Assembly: GCF_014529535.1 (NCBI RefSeq)
Contig: NW_023503941.1
Coordinates: forward strand, 2,478,942-2,542,941
DNA length: 64,000 nt
Direction: 5' to 3'
Origin: Bradysia coprophila
Taxonomy: Eukaryota > Arthropoda > Insecta > Diptera > Sciaridae
This document shows, piece by piece, positions 45,846 through 56,320 of the stretch. Position 1 is the stretch's first letter, and each line of letters starts with the position of its first letter. The notes under the pieces are model-generated. The model was given only the letters and a program-made list of their open reading frames with translations. It was not told the origin of the DNA and did no database searches. Made by a program: the position numbers and the translations under genes.

Positions 45846-46254
45846 TTAATCATCATCTATACGGCGGCGTAGTTTCAGAAAGTCAGTTTTTGCCTCAACA
45901 AATTCATCAAGCAAACGATTCTTTTGTTTTTTTAGAATGCGATCATCGTTCGAAAGCACCAAACTATCTAGCTGGCCTTCGGTGTCCTTGAAAAGTTTTT
46001 CCGTTTCTATGCGCAAATGGTTTCTGAAAAAACAATTCACAGAAATGTTGAAAAGTTCCAATAAAGAAATTGTTGCGTCTACTTACAGCTCTGATTTTCG
46101 CTCCGTTCCAAACAGACGTTGTATTATCGATACTAAAATCGACGAGAAAATTGTTATGATTTGTTAACATTCAAATGAAAACCACAAAAGAAAGCTCACA
46201 ATTTTGATGAATTATCTGTATACTAGTGGATATGGCATGGATGTCAAAACTCAT
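45846..46254 (-). CDS. Small spliced gene, 84-residue coiled-coil protein
   Basis: Three exons on the minus strand: 46254-46224, 46132-46087 and 46023-45846. Intron 2 (46086-46024, 63 bp) has a GTAAGT donor and a TTTTTTCAG acceptor. Intron 1 (46223-46133, 91 bp) has GTATAC and GATTTTAG. Phases agree at both junctions and the total is 255 nt including TAA. The product starts MSFDIHAIST and has a hydrophobic patch (ISIIQRLF). A charged helix follows (SELNHLRIETEKLFKDTEG, then RILKKQKNRLLDEFVEAKTD), ending RRRIDDD. It is probably cytosolic or complex-bound. No family was recognised. Exon 3 and intron 2 are the best-supported parts and the first exon is less sure. Confidence 0.6.
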
Positions 46255-46329
46255 TCTATAGAAAAATACGGACGAGAAAAAGATCATTGAGTAACAAATG
46301 CTTTATCGATTTTTATGATTTTGATCTAA

Positions 46330-46519
46330 CGAATAGTTAGTTACGTCACAAGGACAATGAATTTTCATGTGACGTATTGACTTTTTCATTCTTGCTAAGA
46401 AAACCGAAAGTAACAAAATGTCAATTTCGAAATTGAAATTTTTACTTTCGGTCCTTTCAGCAAGAATGAAAAACTCATTACGTCACACGAAAATGAATTG
46501 AAATAGCTAACTATTTCGA
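46330..46519. mobile_element. Foldback MITE (AGTAACAAAATG core)
   Basis: The arms include TTCATTCTTGCTAAGAAAAC and its complement TTTCAGCAAGAATGAA, TTACTTTCGGTC, ATTACGTCACACGAAAATGA, and ends CGAATAGTTAG / CTAACTATTTCG. It is non-coding. Confidence 0.8.
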
Positions 46520-47097
46520 ATGACTTCAATAAGAATTTTATTGACTTTGAAAAATTGGGAGGAGAGCATCAAGCAGTTCATTGTTATGTCAAATAATCAC
46601 TTGATCTCTTCACCAAAAGAGATCGGATGTCGTAATCCTTCTTTTAGTTCATAAAAACTTCCATCGAAAGTGAACAAGTACTTGAGCGTTATTATCCATC
46701 AAAATTAATATAAGTTCATCAAACTCTTCACTCACTTTTTATTTTGCACTAGTTAGTTGAATGGCTATGGATAAACTGAAGCGGAATAAAATTTTTTTCG
46801 GAGTGATCGTTAAATTCTTGAACAGCTGAAAAATGATAATGAAATGTTGAGAATACATTGGCCGACTCTCATGCCTATTTATAAGATTTGTTGTAATCAT
46901 TGAGACTGCTCGGAAGTTTTTATTTAGAAATAGGAACGCACACAGATAACAAACAAAGCGACACAGGAAACAATTCGCCGCTGAGATTTTGATTGATACA
47001 GTGGTGGAAAAATAATATGTCACATTTCCAACAATTACAATCCAATCGACATTATTCATTTCACATGCGATTTACACGTTATAATGCATTGCATGCG
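46520..47097. other. Gene-free stretch
   Basis: A minus-strand open frame (46739-47059, 106 codons) has hydrophobic runs but no recognisable family or splice context. Confidence 0.35.
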
Positions 47098-47252
47098 TAA
47101 TGCTTAGTTTCCTCTTACCAAAAAAAGTACTCCGTGTGAGAGAGAAAATTGAATTTTTCAATTTTTCTTTGTTTATTTGACAGTTTGCTCTCTCACGGCG
47201 CTCTAACGGCTCTCTCACGGCGTACTTTTTTTAAGTGGAATGGGCACTTAAG
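47098..47252 (+). mobile_element. AATGCTTAGTTTCC element, non-palindromic form, copy 2
   Basis: Nearly identical to 22999-23150, including the duplicated CTCTCACGGCG block and the AAGTGGAATGGGCACTTAA end. Confidence 0.85.
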
Positions 47253-47464
47253 TACATGAACATTGGTAATGCTTGTGGAGTGAATAACGTCGATTGGATT
47301 GTATCGGTGACTTGTTATTTTTCTTTCGCTGCATTCTACAATATTAATTTCATTTTACTATGTGGACTATGTGTTAAAATAGAGTAAAAGAGCAGTTGGT
47401 TTATCATTCGGTATTGTTTTTATATAATGGTACTAGACTAATCCTGTGACGCCAACATAAATCA
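47253..47464. other. Nothing recognised
   Basis: Short AT-rich interval between the element and the 129-bp array. Confidence 0.4.
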
Positions 47465-47850
47465 ACACAAAGCTTTGAGACTTTTCCGAAGAAACAAACT
47501 TTCCTTCTGAGGGGGTCACTATTACATTAAAGCGTACATTGTGGACACTTCCACACAACAATTTTTTCAATACGGAACCACTTTGCCCAAGAAACCAACT
47601 TTCCATCTGCTTCACATTAAGAGATACAAAAATCGAGGGGGTGGTCACTATTACATTAAAGCGTGCCCGGTGGTCAGTTCCACACAATCATTCTTTCAAT
47701 ACCGATCAACTTTGCCGAAAAAACCAACTCTACATCTGCTTCACAGTAAAAGATACAAAAATCGAGGGGATGGTCACTAATACCTAAAAGCGTACACTGT
47801 GGTCACTGCCATACTGTCAAACCATCCGCCTCTCGAAACCCTACAACTTT
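47465..47850 (+). repeat. 129-bp tandem repeat, about 2.8 units
   Basis: GGTCACTATTACATTAAAGC starts at 47514 and 47643, and a diverged unit starts at 47772, so the period is 129. Units hold CCACACAA, CTTTGCCGAA and AACCAACTTTCCATCTGC. The CTTTGCCGAAGAAA block is also found in the 3' module of the composite family. Confidence 0.9.
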
Positions 47851-47879
47851 GACCGATACCATTTTAATCTAAGAAAAAC

Positions 47880-48400
47880 CCAAAATCGTCACCGATCAGT
47901 GTACGTTGGAGTAGCTCAATAATGGCCCACTTGGAGCGTTATAACTCCCTCGAACTTGATCCGAATTTTCTAATTTTTTTTCCTTCGATTCGTACCGTCC
48001 ATACCTGTCATTTGACGTACCGTCTCTAGCTTCTCAAACAGCCGTTCCACAATTAAACACGCCTTCCCGTTGGTGGTTAACCACCCTTCTTCACCCTGCA
48101 AATCGCACAAATAGATCAGTGTCAAATAACGGTTCCTTTTGTCAAAATAGTGTCAAATGAGTGTTCAATTTCACAAAGCTAACCTCAAACATGACAGCTC
48201 TATTTAAAATTTTTGTAACATTGTGGTTAGCTTTGTGAAAATGACAGCTCATTTGACATCTCAAACGACATTGACAATGATCTATTACAACCAATTTTCT
48301 TTAAATTTTTTTCCTTCGATTCGAACCGTCAATACCTTTCATTTAAACCGTCACACGCCTCTCTAGCTTTAAAACAGCCGCTAAAAAATTATAAACATAA
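47880..48400 (+). repeat. Diverged relative of the composite-family 3' module
   Basis: GAGTAGCTCAATAATGG, CCTTCGATTCGTACCGTC, TGTCATTTGACG and GTCTCTAGCTTCTCAAACAG parallel blocks at 18610-18770. A second set lies at 48305-48380 (ACCTTTCATTTAAACCG, CACGCCTCTCTAGCTTTAA). Between them is an inverted repeat at 48114-48283 (TTTCACAAAGCTAAC / GTTAGCTTTGTGAAA). Confidence 0.6.
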
Positions 48401-48599
48401 AAAAATCAACATACAAGTAGAAAACGAATATTTCTGGTAGAACCATCGGGAACTTTGATCGCCCACTCTCTCGTGAATTTAGTTTTCTTTGTACATCAAA
48501 CTGTTCCATAATGTAGGGGTACTGTTCCAAGGTCCGAGGAGCATTTATAACTCGCATCCAGCCACAAACTCGGCTGCTTCAGAAAAGTAAACCAAAATC

Positions 48600-48940
48600 G
48601 CATTTTATGTAAGAAGTAAAGGCGGGAAAATCATCATTGGAAATCTGAGGTATCAAGCAACTCTGTAAATTAAATTTAAGGCAAAAAAAAATGAAAGTGG
48701 TCGACAAACCGGCCGAAATTTCTTTGGAGTACTAAGTGACATTTTAGAAATTGCCCTACTTTTGACAGCCAATAGTCCCTCCTGTTGCACGAAAACGACA
48801 ATTCCAAGAGAGGGGAGATGTACCTCGTTGAATTCGTAATGAAGCAAGGATTCGATGGGTACCATACTCTTCAAAAATCCGAATGGCATGGTTAGCGCCG
48901 ATTGTTCGAAGATTTCGCGATATGACTCTTAAACGTAATA
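48600..48940 (-). pseudogene. Duplicated segment with coding-like blocks, copy 2
   Basis: Reverse-orientation counterpart of 43080-43590. One 78-codon frame (48653-48889) links FLKSMVPIESLLHYEFNE to LLAVKSRAISKMSLSTPKKF. The block order equals copy 1, without its 160-bp interval. It may be a processed copy or the ancestral form. Confidence 0.4.
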
Positions 48941-49710
48941 ATGTATAAGATGTTTATGTATGAAGTTAGGTAAAAGACTTTTTTTTATCCGTTGGTGAGT
49001 ACATACATATTTAGAGAGACCTCATGTATGTTACGCTAGCTAGGGGTAAAAGTAATACAAAAGAAAATTCGTTTGCTTATTGATATATATACGAAGCATA
49101 TAGAATTCAAAACAATTTTTTTTTGTTGTTGCCTCTTCTCTTCCTCTCCAGTTAAAAGTAAGGAAATTTATTCAAAACGAATTCTTCAAGAACAAGAAAA
49201 GAAGCGAAATGTTTATGTGGTTGAATTTTACTATTGAATTCGTGATTCCTTATTCTTTGCCGTGCAGCGTTTCAGATGAAATTGAAATGGGTTGAGACGC
49301 TACCATAGTCGGGTGCAAGCTGTCTTTTAATTTGATGGGATTTTATTGTTTGTTCAGGAGACCTCAAAAATTTCCTAAATCTAGAAGAGAGTTAAAAAAA
49401 CTAATAAAAATACCGGTCATCCCTGAGTTCTAGAACTAGAAAAAAGATTCTGAAGATTCTGGGAACTCACCTCTAGACACCGCAATCTTCCCCAAGTTCA
49501 GAAAAGAGTAAAAATAAACCGATGGAAATGCTTGCTATCCTTGAGTTCCTGGGCTATAGGAAGAAGGTGAACCATCTGGAGTGATGGAATTCTAGGAACT
49601 GACCCAATATTTCCACAAATCCAGGGAAAACTACAAAAAATGATTTAAAAGCTTTGAGTTCTAGCGTCGAAATGCTGGTGGGGAGACTCAGGAGTACACT
49701 GATAAAAAAC
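48941..49710. other. Gene-free stretch
   Basis: Loose repeats of AAGTTCTAGAACT- and GGAACTCA-like blocks around 49420-49620. Nothing else. Confidence 0.4.
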
Positions 49711-49861
49711 GTTGAAAATCTTACCTGTAGCAGGTAACTTTGTCTCCAGGTAATCTACAATAGATGTCACAGTTGTAGCGTCTCATACAAAAAATACAGT
49801 TGTGGCAGATAATGTACATTACCTGGAGACAAAATTACCTGCTACAGGTAAGATTTTCAAC
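49711..49861. mobile_element. Foldback MITE (GTTGAAAATCTTACCTGTAG)
   Basis: 151 bp. The arms GTTGAAAATCTTACCTGTAG then CAGGTAACTTTGTCTCCAGG match the complement on the right almost perfectly. The core is about 60 bp. Confidence 0.9.
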
Positions 49862-50340
49862 TCTTTTCTTTGTCAAAATAGTTGCACATCATTCAACGGC
49901 ATCATGGTCTTGCGATTTTTAGAGTAAAAATAGTTGAAATCCTTTGACGACTTAGTTAATTCTCCCGATCCTTTGACATGTCAGAGCTCGGCTCAGAGAC
50001 CAGGTGTCCAAAATCCTCCGCACGTCAAAATTAACTAAGAACTGGCCAGTCTCAAACCCAGCGTTTTTTTTTGTGACATTTTTTCGGGAATCGTCCATAG
50101 CCCGGACTGTTCCAACCTTTCAGAATCCATTAGGATCATCAAAAAATATTCAGATTATTACCGGTCTATGAGGCCCAAAAAAATTTAGTTAGGAACTTTG
50201 ACCCCTCATTGCATTCCATCATCACAGCCAATCCGCATTCGCACCCGACTACACACCCATGAACGTAAATGAATAAAATATAAATGCTGAGGAAAGCGAC
50301 GCTCTTCGAAACAATTCACTCCTTGCTATAAGTTGAATCA
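49862..50340. other. Nothing recognised
   Basis: No coding frame or repeat stood out. Confidence 0.35.
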
Positions 50341-50348
50341 CTTCGCGC

Positions 50349-50355
50349 TATAAAA
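50349..50355 (+). promoter_or_regulatory. TATA-like box upstream of 50436
   Basis: TATAAAA, about 80 bp before the ATG of the candidate gene at 50436-50699. The spacing would fit a start site near 50380. It could occur by chance in AT-rich DNA. Confidence 0.3.
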
Positions 50356-50435
50356 ACTTTTCTAATTAAAATAAATTGCTCTAACCACTCTGCGGTTGAT
50401 GTGGTCTGACGAAATAATTGCTGCTGTGGGATTGA

Positions 50436-50699
50436 ATGTGTTATTGGATTATTCTCGGATACATAATCCTTGCAAGCAACAAATTCACTTTATGCCTTCC
50501 ATGCTTCTTTTGTTCGTTATTCCCTGCCACAGTTAAATTTGTAGGCTTTATTGAAATAGTCAAATTGAAATATGATTTCCATCAAGGCGAACATTGTGCT
50601 TTCCGTACACACATCACACAAGAAGCAAAGACGGTTAAACGCATACTACAAACTCGAGAAACAATCGTTGCACCACAGTCTGTGGAAAGTGGAAATTAA
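50436..50699 (+). CDS. Candidate small protein, 87 residues
   Basis: ATG to TAA. The N-terminal half is hydrophobic with several cysteines (FTLCLPCFFCSLFPATVKFV). The C-terminal half is hydrophilic and protein-like (HQGEHCAFRTHITQEAKTVK). A possible acceptor (CCCTGCCACAG) before GTTAAATTTG's second base offers an alternative in which only residues from about KFVGFIE onward are an exon. No family was recognised. A TATAAAA lies upstream. Confidence 0.35.
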   Translation: MCYWIILGYIILASNKFTLCLPCFFCSLFPATVKFVGFIEIVKLKYDFHQGEHCAFRTHITQEAKTVKRILQTRETIVAPQSVESGN

Positions 50700-51280
50700 T
50701 TGGGAAATTATCAAATAAGAGAAATCATTTAGGGATTTAGGGATGTTAAAAGTGAGAGTTCATTTCAGTGCACTGATTGTCCGGTAAATATGGGTCAATT
50801 CTAAAGGCACTTTATGATGGAGTTTAGGGTATTTAAGGAAAGACTGTTATGAGTAAGCAATTGAACATAATTAACAGTACATTACTGTCTCGCTGGGAAA
50901 TGTTTTGTTGAGATGTGTATTTCGAGCCGAAGGCGAGGAATACATCCCACATGTCAAAACAAAAAATGTCACAGCAAGACGGTATGGTGATTTGTCGTCT
51001 TGCGGCCATAAAATGCAGAAAATGGTTTTTGTTTAAACGGTAGTGAGACGACTTCTGAACGCAAGACAACAACGATTGGTCAAATTGAACAGAATTTCGT
51101 TAATCTAGCTAAAGTATTTATTTATTTATTTATTTATTTGTTGGTTTTGAGACCGTTCTAACAGCCTTTTACAGCCAATAACAAGTTCAGTCTGGACCAC
51201 CGGCTTTACGTGACTTCCGAACCACGCCTCGAAGTATGTAATTACTCTCTGAGGAAAGTTAGGTGCGAAATTGATATCTC
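50700..51280. other. Gene-free stretch
   Basis: A weak inverted repeat lies around 50885-50990 (GTTTTGTTGAGATGTGTATT against AATACATCCCACATGTC). A TTTA microsatellite is at about 51117-51140. Confidence 0.45.
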
Positions 51281-51534
51281 GCCTTAATGTAGGCTAGACA
51301 TATGTACACAAATTCATCGTATTTGGGTTACGTCATACGATTCATTCAGTGTGTACATCGTTGCAGCCACCAAACACACCGCAACTACCCAAATTATGAA
51401 GCTTGAGTGAACTAAGGACGTTACCAATGCGATATAATCGCTAGAAAAATTCCATGCGGAATTTGTCTGTCACGGGAATCGAACCCGGATCATTTTGGTG
51501 GAAGGCTAGTACGTAACCACTGAGCCATCCCGTC
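51281..51534 (-). mobile_element. tRNA-derived SINE, copy B
   Basis: Minus-strand copy with a better-preserved head: A box TGGCTCAGTGG (51527-51517) and consensus B box GGTTCGATTCC (51485-51475). The body matches copy A at 38131-38380 throughout. It could be mistaken for a tRNA gene, but the anticodon arm does not pair convincingly and the homology continues about 180 bp past the head. Confidence 0.88.
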
Positions 51535-51895
51535 ACATCCCGTACTACGATACGTTTACGGGCGACGACTTGTATAGATCTATAAATAGTGATGTTTAGG
51601 AGAAGCATTTTATAAAAGTGCTCAGTATCAATCAACCTTCAAGTAGTGCTGCCCGAACCTCGCTAGTGTATTTTCTAGTACAAACAAGTACTGGCTATCG
51701 AATGGCATTTATGAAAAATGGATTTGAATATGGAAATGGCAAAACAAAAATGATTTCGAAGTTGATGAATTTTCCAGAACACTTTATGAAGGAACGCTAA
51801 CACAAGCTCCTCCAAAAAAATGTCTTCCAGCAAATAATGGCAATGAGGCATACGTTCCAGAATAGAAGAAAGTTTTCAAAATAGTACATTTTGTT

Positions 51896-51995
51896 ACGAG
51901 TGATGAAAAGTTGAATTTTTCGGTACTAGTTCGGCTCCGCCTCGTTAGGACAAGCTTACGACTAGTACCGAAAAATTCAGCTTTCATCACGAGTC
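51896..51995. repeat. Inverted repeat (TTTTTCGGTACTAGT)
   Basis: CGAGTGATGAAAAGTTGAAT then TTTTCGGTACTAGT pairs with ACTAGTACCGAAAAATTCAG then CTTTCATCACGAG around a loop of about 30 bp. Confidence 0.8.
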
Positions 51996-53760
51996 ACATA
52001 CGACGATTTTTGTGCTTGAAAACTGAAATGAGACGAAACCACAACACCATTAACATAGAAATCACACTACAGCCATTTCAACAACAAAGCATGCACACTT
52101 GATCGCGGCCGGAAAAATATATATGAAAATTTATTTGCGGCCGGGGAGAGCGTCCAAGAAAGTACTTTCTTGGCCGCAAATGCCTCTCTCAGAGAAGTAC
52201 AGAAAAATTGAACTTTCTGGTTGAAAAAACAATTTCCGTGACAAAAAACATGAGGTAAAGAAAAAAAATAAGAATTTAAGGCACACATAGCGTCTTATTC
52301 AGCACAAGGACCTGGACTTTTCCTTTTCTACATCAGAAATGTAAGTAACACTTGTTTCAAAAAGATTGTTCTTATCGATTCTCGGAAAAAATGTAATTGC
52401 TGTATATGTCTATGTGTCTATGTGTGTGGCATAATAGGGAAATTAGGTTTGGAAACTGTAGAGCTCAAATGTAATAGATTTTCGTAAATTTCTAGTACAT
52501 TTACACTAATGTCAACGATCTATTTTTTTGTGAACTAACTTCACTGCTATGATATTTCATGGATATTTACCAAAGTGAATATATTTCACGTGAAAATACT
52601 GAGAAAAATTGTAGTACGTCTACAGGCCAACCGACTTTTCCTATTAATTTTCAAAATTCGTTACTCATACTTCTTCGAAATCAACTCTCTAATTCGGCTG
52701 CAATGTATTTCAAGGCTCTCACTTCAAGAAAAAAAAAATTCAGTTACAAAATACATTATGGAATTATGGCACGTACGCAACGCATATATAACTATTCTTT
52801 CCAAAATGAAACACGTATGAGACGTTCACATCTATATGCATGAGTGTATAAGAAGCAGAAAAATACGACCCCTAAAATGTGCTGTCCGATCACATATCTA
52901 CAGAAAGTGTTGCAGAACGTATACCGAAATCCTGTTGGAAGATACATTTTCATTACTGGCCGTAAATACTTTTCGAATCAAAGGTTAGCAAAATGCAAAA
53001 TAAATTCTTACAAGAATCGACATTAGAATTATCGTTGATGGGTTATATCAACGGGAATCTCATAAGCAAACTGAAACATGATTCTCATAAATTCAGAGTT
53101 TTGAAGGGTTGTTATAGCAGTTTAATATGCACGAACAGTACCGGACAAAATTGAATGTGACGCAAGTTCCTGCATGCCTGTGCAATTTTCATATATGTAT
53201 GGTTTGTTGACCTTACCGATAGATGGTGTGCGCGTTTCATTTGGCAGAAAACTGATGGATTGATTTGTCACTTAAGATCGTTCGGCTCAGAACTTATTCC
53301 ATCCCAAAACAATTCTGAGTGAAAGATAGATGTACGCCGCTGAGTTTATTTTCTTCTCCCCTCCATCTTCTACCATAAAAAGAGATAGATTTACTTCTTA
53401 AATCAGGGTCAGATAAGTCCTTCCGTGTCGCGTTAATTGTTGAATTATCCGAACATCGCACAACGCCACTTCCATCTCTACATCTTTTCAACACAATACT
53501 GTCACAGTTTCTGACAGAAGCTTGACCATCAACATTTTAACGCTGTTAGAAACCTGTAAGGTGTAAGGAAGCCGCACCTGAGATTGTTTTAACAAAAGAC
53601 CGCTCGTTTTAACGCTTCAAATCATTTAAATTTATTGCCTTAAATTAGAATTGCGCCCACATTTCAAAAGAAAAATGACATTAAAAATATCCCGTACTAA
53701 AAATGCAAATTTTTCACAAAAATGTTAAGTGGTTTTGGTGTTTTTTGGTCACGTGGTTGT
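51996..53760. other. Gene-free stretch
   Basis: A short perfect palindrome CCAAGAAAGTACTTTCTTGG lies near 52152-52171. GTGACGCAAGTTCC at about 53158 repeats the motif of the 30096 foldback. No supported gene. Confidence 0.45.
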
Positions 53761-53902
53761 TTATTGCTTCGTTTCGCCGTCGATTACTGTCGATTTGGTT
53801 TCTGGAGCCTTTGAATCGGTGGTTTCACTTGCTGATGAATCACTGTCTCGTTCGAACAAGTAGCTGCCTCTCAAAGGCCGTTCATATGAGCCGTACGGAG
53901 CG
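53761..53902 (-). CDS. Candidate terminal exon of a minus-strand gene
   Basis: After a plausible acceptor (TTCTCTCCCCGTTAATAG) a frame of 46 codons runs to TAA. It encodes APYGSYERPLRGSYLFERDS and then a Ser/Thr/acidic tail ending STVIDGETKQ. The tail is typical of a disordered C-terminus. AATAAA overlaps the stop (53760-53765). The first base completes a codon from an upstream exon that I could not find. No family was recognised. Confidence 0.45.
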
Positions 53903-54631
53903 CTATTAACGGGGAGAGAAGAAATCTTTTATTAGTGTTATTATAATTGTCTTTTTCGGACCTATTCGACTGAATTTAGTTACAAAATTAAGATGAGAAG
54001 TCAAGATGTCAAAAATCAGTATTACCAGATAGCTCAGATCAGGTCAGCTAATTTTAGAAAATGGACCCGACTGGAGTCTAGTTTCAATCAAATCGGTTAT
54101 CTGTCAGGTAACCTGAACTTTTAATAAAAAATTTCAAGTCAATCTGTCAGGTATCAGGACATTCCTGATCACTATAATCAAGTCTCAGGTAAAATCGGGT
54201 CAGGTCAGAATTGATTGAATTAGGTTCAGGTCAAGAGATGTTCAGGTATTTTCCAGTGTTGTCACCACTTTGAAATCAATAATAACAAATCAGAATGCAC
54301 TTTTTTTAGGTCTAAAAAGGACATTCTTGTCAAATTATTGGTGATTTCAATCTGATGACAACACTGAAAAAACGTGACATCTATGTACGCGACCTTATTA
54401 TTGCTGGAATTGCAACGGAATGATGTAGAAATGTAGCAAAATTTTCAAACAATAAAACATGATTGATAGGTTGTTGTAACGGCTCTGTATTCCGTAACTT
54501 CTAGTAAAAAATTTCAACATTTTGGGTATCAATTTTCGAACGCCAACACCGTTTTTCCATTCTTGCTATACCTAAACAATCATATCAGTAGTAGCCATGT
54601 TCGTACAGTCAGAGGCAGTGAAATTTCAGCA
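53903..54631. other. Possible intron or intergenic DNA
   Basis: TCAGGT-rich blocks around 54040-54260 repeat loosely. No exon was recognised. Confidence 0.35.
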
Positions 54632-54752
54632 TTTGATTCAGCTGTTTATCAGCTGATTCATAGACATACAATCAGAACTGTTTATACGTATAAACACATA
54701 TCAGCAGCTTTGATTGTATGTGTGGATCAGCTGATAAACAGCTCAATCAAAT
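54632..54752. repeat. Inverted repeat (CAGCTGTTTATCAGCTGAT)
   Basis: TTTGATTCAGCTGTTTATCA then GCTGATTCATAGACATACAA pairs with the complement on the right. The centre is TATACGTATA. Near-perfect arms of about 45 bp. Confidence 0.85.
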
Positions 54753-56120
54753 TGTACTAAAAAACGAGTTTTTCTATTTGTACGAAAAAGAACCAGGTAT
54801 GAAGTTAACTGTAAGTAACAATGATCCAATTATACGAGCCATTGTCCTTAATTTCTCATTGTCTCTCATCATCGGCTTCTTTTCGGATGATGTTAGAGTT
54901 CCCCAAAAGTAATTTATAGCGGAAAATAGTGAATAAAACATTCATTGGGACGTCAACGGTGGAAACGACGCTCATATTTTCATCTTCTTCGAATGTTTTA
55001 AGCTCCAAATTTTTTTACTGCATCGACATTCTTTTACCAAAGATTGGAATGTCACTGCAATATCTTTTTTGTTCATCCCATACACACACACACACCCGTA
55101 TCGAAATGTTGTGAACGTTGTGGAGTAGGTTGGGGAATTTTTTTTTATCAAAAAAAAATTCGAGAAGAAAATTTTGAAAATTGTACGAAAGCCAAACTAG
55201 TTACAATACTCGTTATGGTACACCTCGTAAATCAAAGTGAATTATCCTGCTGTGTCTAAACACACTTGCTGAATTTAAAGTTTTTCGGGAAAATATCTTT
55301 TTCCATAATACGAAACTGTGCTGTACTGTACATGCAACGGGAATATGTTGTAGCCGTTTTTTTGCAATATTCTGAATAAGACATGTACCGTCATCGCATC
55401 CATATATATATATATGTAGCCATGCAGAGAACATGCTTCTCAGCTAGCATACCGAAATATTCCTTTAAACATTTCAGCAGTTTATTTTATGAGTGTTTCG
55501 TCGAGTGCTTCCACCAAATATTTGCTTTTGTCGAGGTGTTCTGATTTCTTTTATGTCAGAAACGAATGGAGCGAAAAACTGGATGTTACCGACGACGGGA
55601 TTTTCTGCTATATTCATTGAAAATCGACTGTATCGACAAACATTTCATAAACAAAATCCGAATGTGAGTGGATGATGCACATTTTGCTTCATATTGAAAC
55701 AGAAAAATGAAACGTGGGACGAAAATATTGTCAAGAACGCGGAAAAACGGGAGCATCTACAACTACATGCACACATTGAGTTATATTATTAGTGTCAGCC
55801 CCTTTCACAGACGGCAAGCACAAATTGATTGAACATTTTGCTTTATTTGCTATGCAGGAAGAATCAGTTTTTTAGGAATCCGTTGCTCATTGTTGTTACC
55901 GCTATCGATAACAGAGCAGTGATCCTTAACGTTATAACGTTATACAAAAGTTCCCAATTGCATAGTTATTGACTGGCAATACGTAGACGTAAAACTTGAA
56001 GCTAAAGTAAACCGATATTACGTAAGTATAGCATACGCAAAATACGTCAACACATTCATACGTCGATCGAACGTCAAACGAAATTTTGAAAAATAATCCA
56101 TACGAATCAACGTTGGCGGC
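54753..56120. other. Gene-free stretch
   Basis: Short plus-strand frames at 54718-54912 and 55493-55675 contain GTAAGT or GTGAGT at or near their ends but have no other support. Confidence 0.35.
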
Positions 56121-56128
56121 CGATTTTC

Positions 56129-56312
56129 CAAGGCTGTAAACTTTGAAAAGGTCACGCAGATACATGGCGGTTTTCATGCAAAAATTCACTTCATGTGTCT
56201 CGTCGCAGTGACGATGTCGTGATTTTTTTTATTAGTAAAATCTTCAGATGTGTGTTCCCGCGTATCTAATAAAATTGTAATCTGCGTGACCTCCCCAAAG
56301 TTTACAGCCTTG
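56129..56312. mobile_element. hAT-type MITE, copy 2, with 8-bp TSD
   Basis: 184 bp with ends CAAGGCTGTAAACTTTG on both sides. CGATTTTC is duplicated at 56121-56128 and 56313-56320. It is the same family as 142-330, with a different target site. Confidence 0.93.
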
Positions 56313-56320
56313 CGATTTTC

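Noticed and set aside
51470..51534. tRNA gene on the minus strand
   Set aside because: A and B boxes are good, but homology to 38131-38380 continues far past the tRNA-like head and the anticodon arm is not convincing. It is a SINE.
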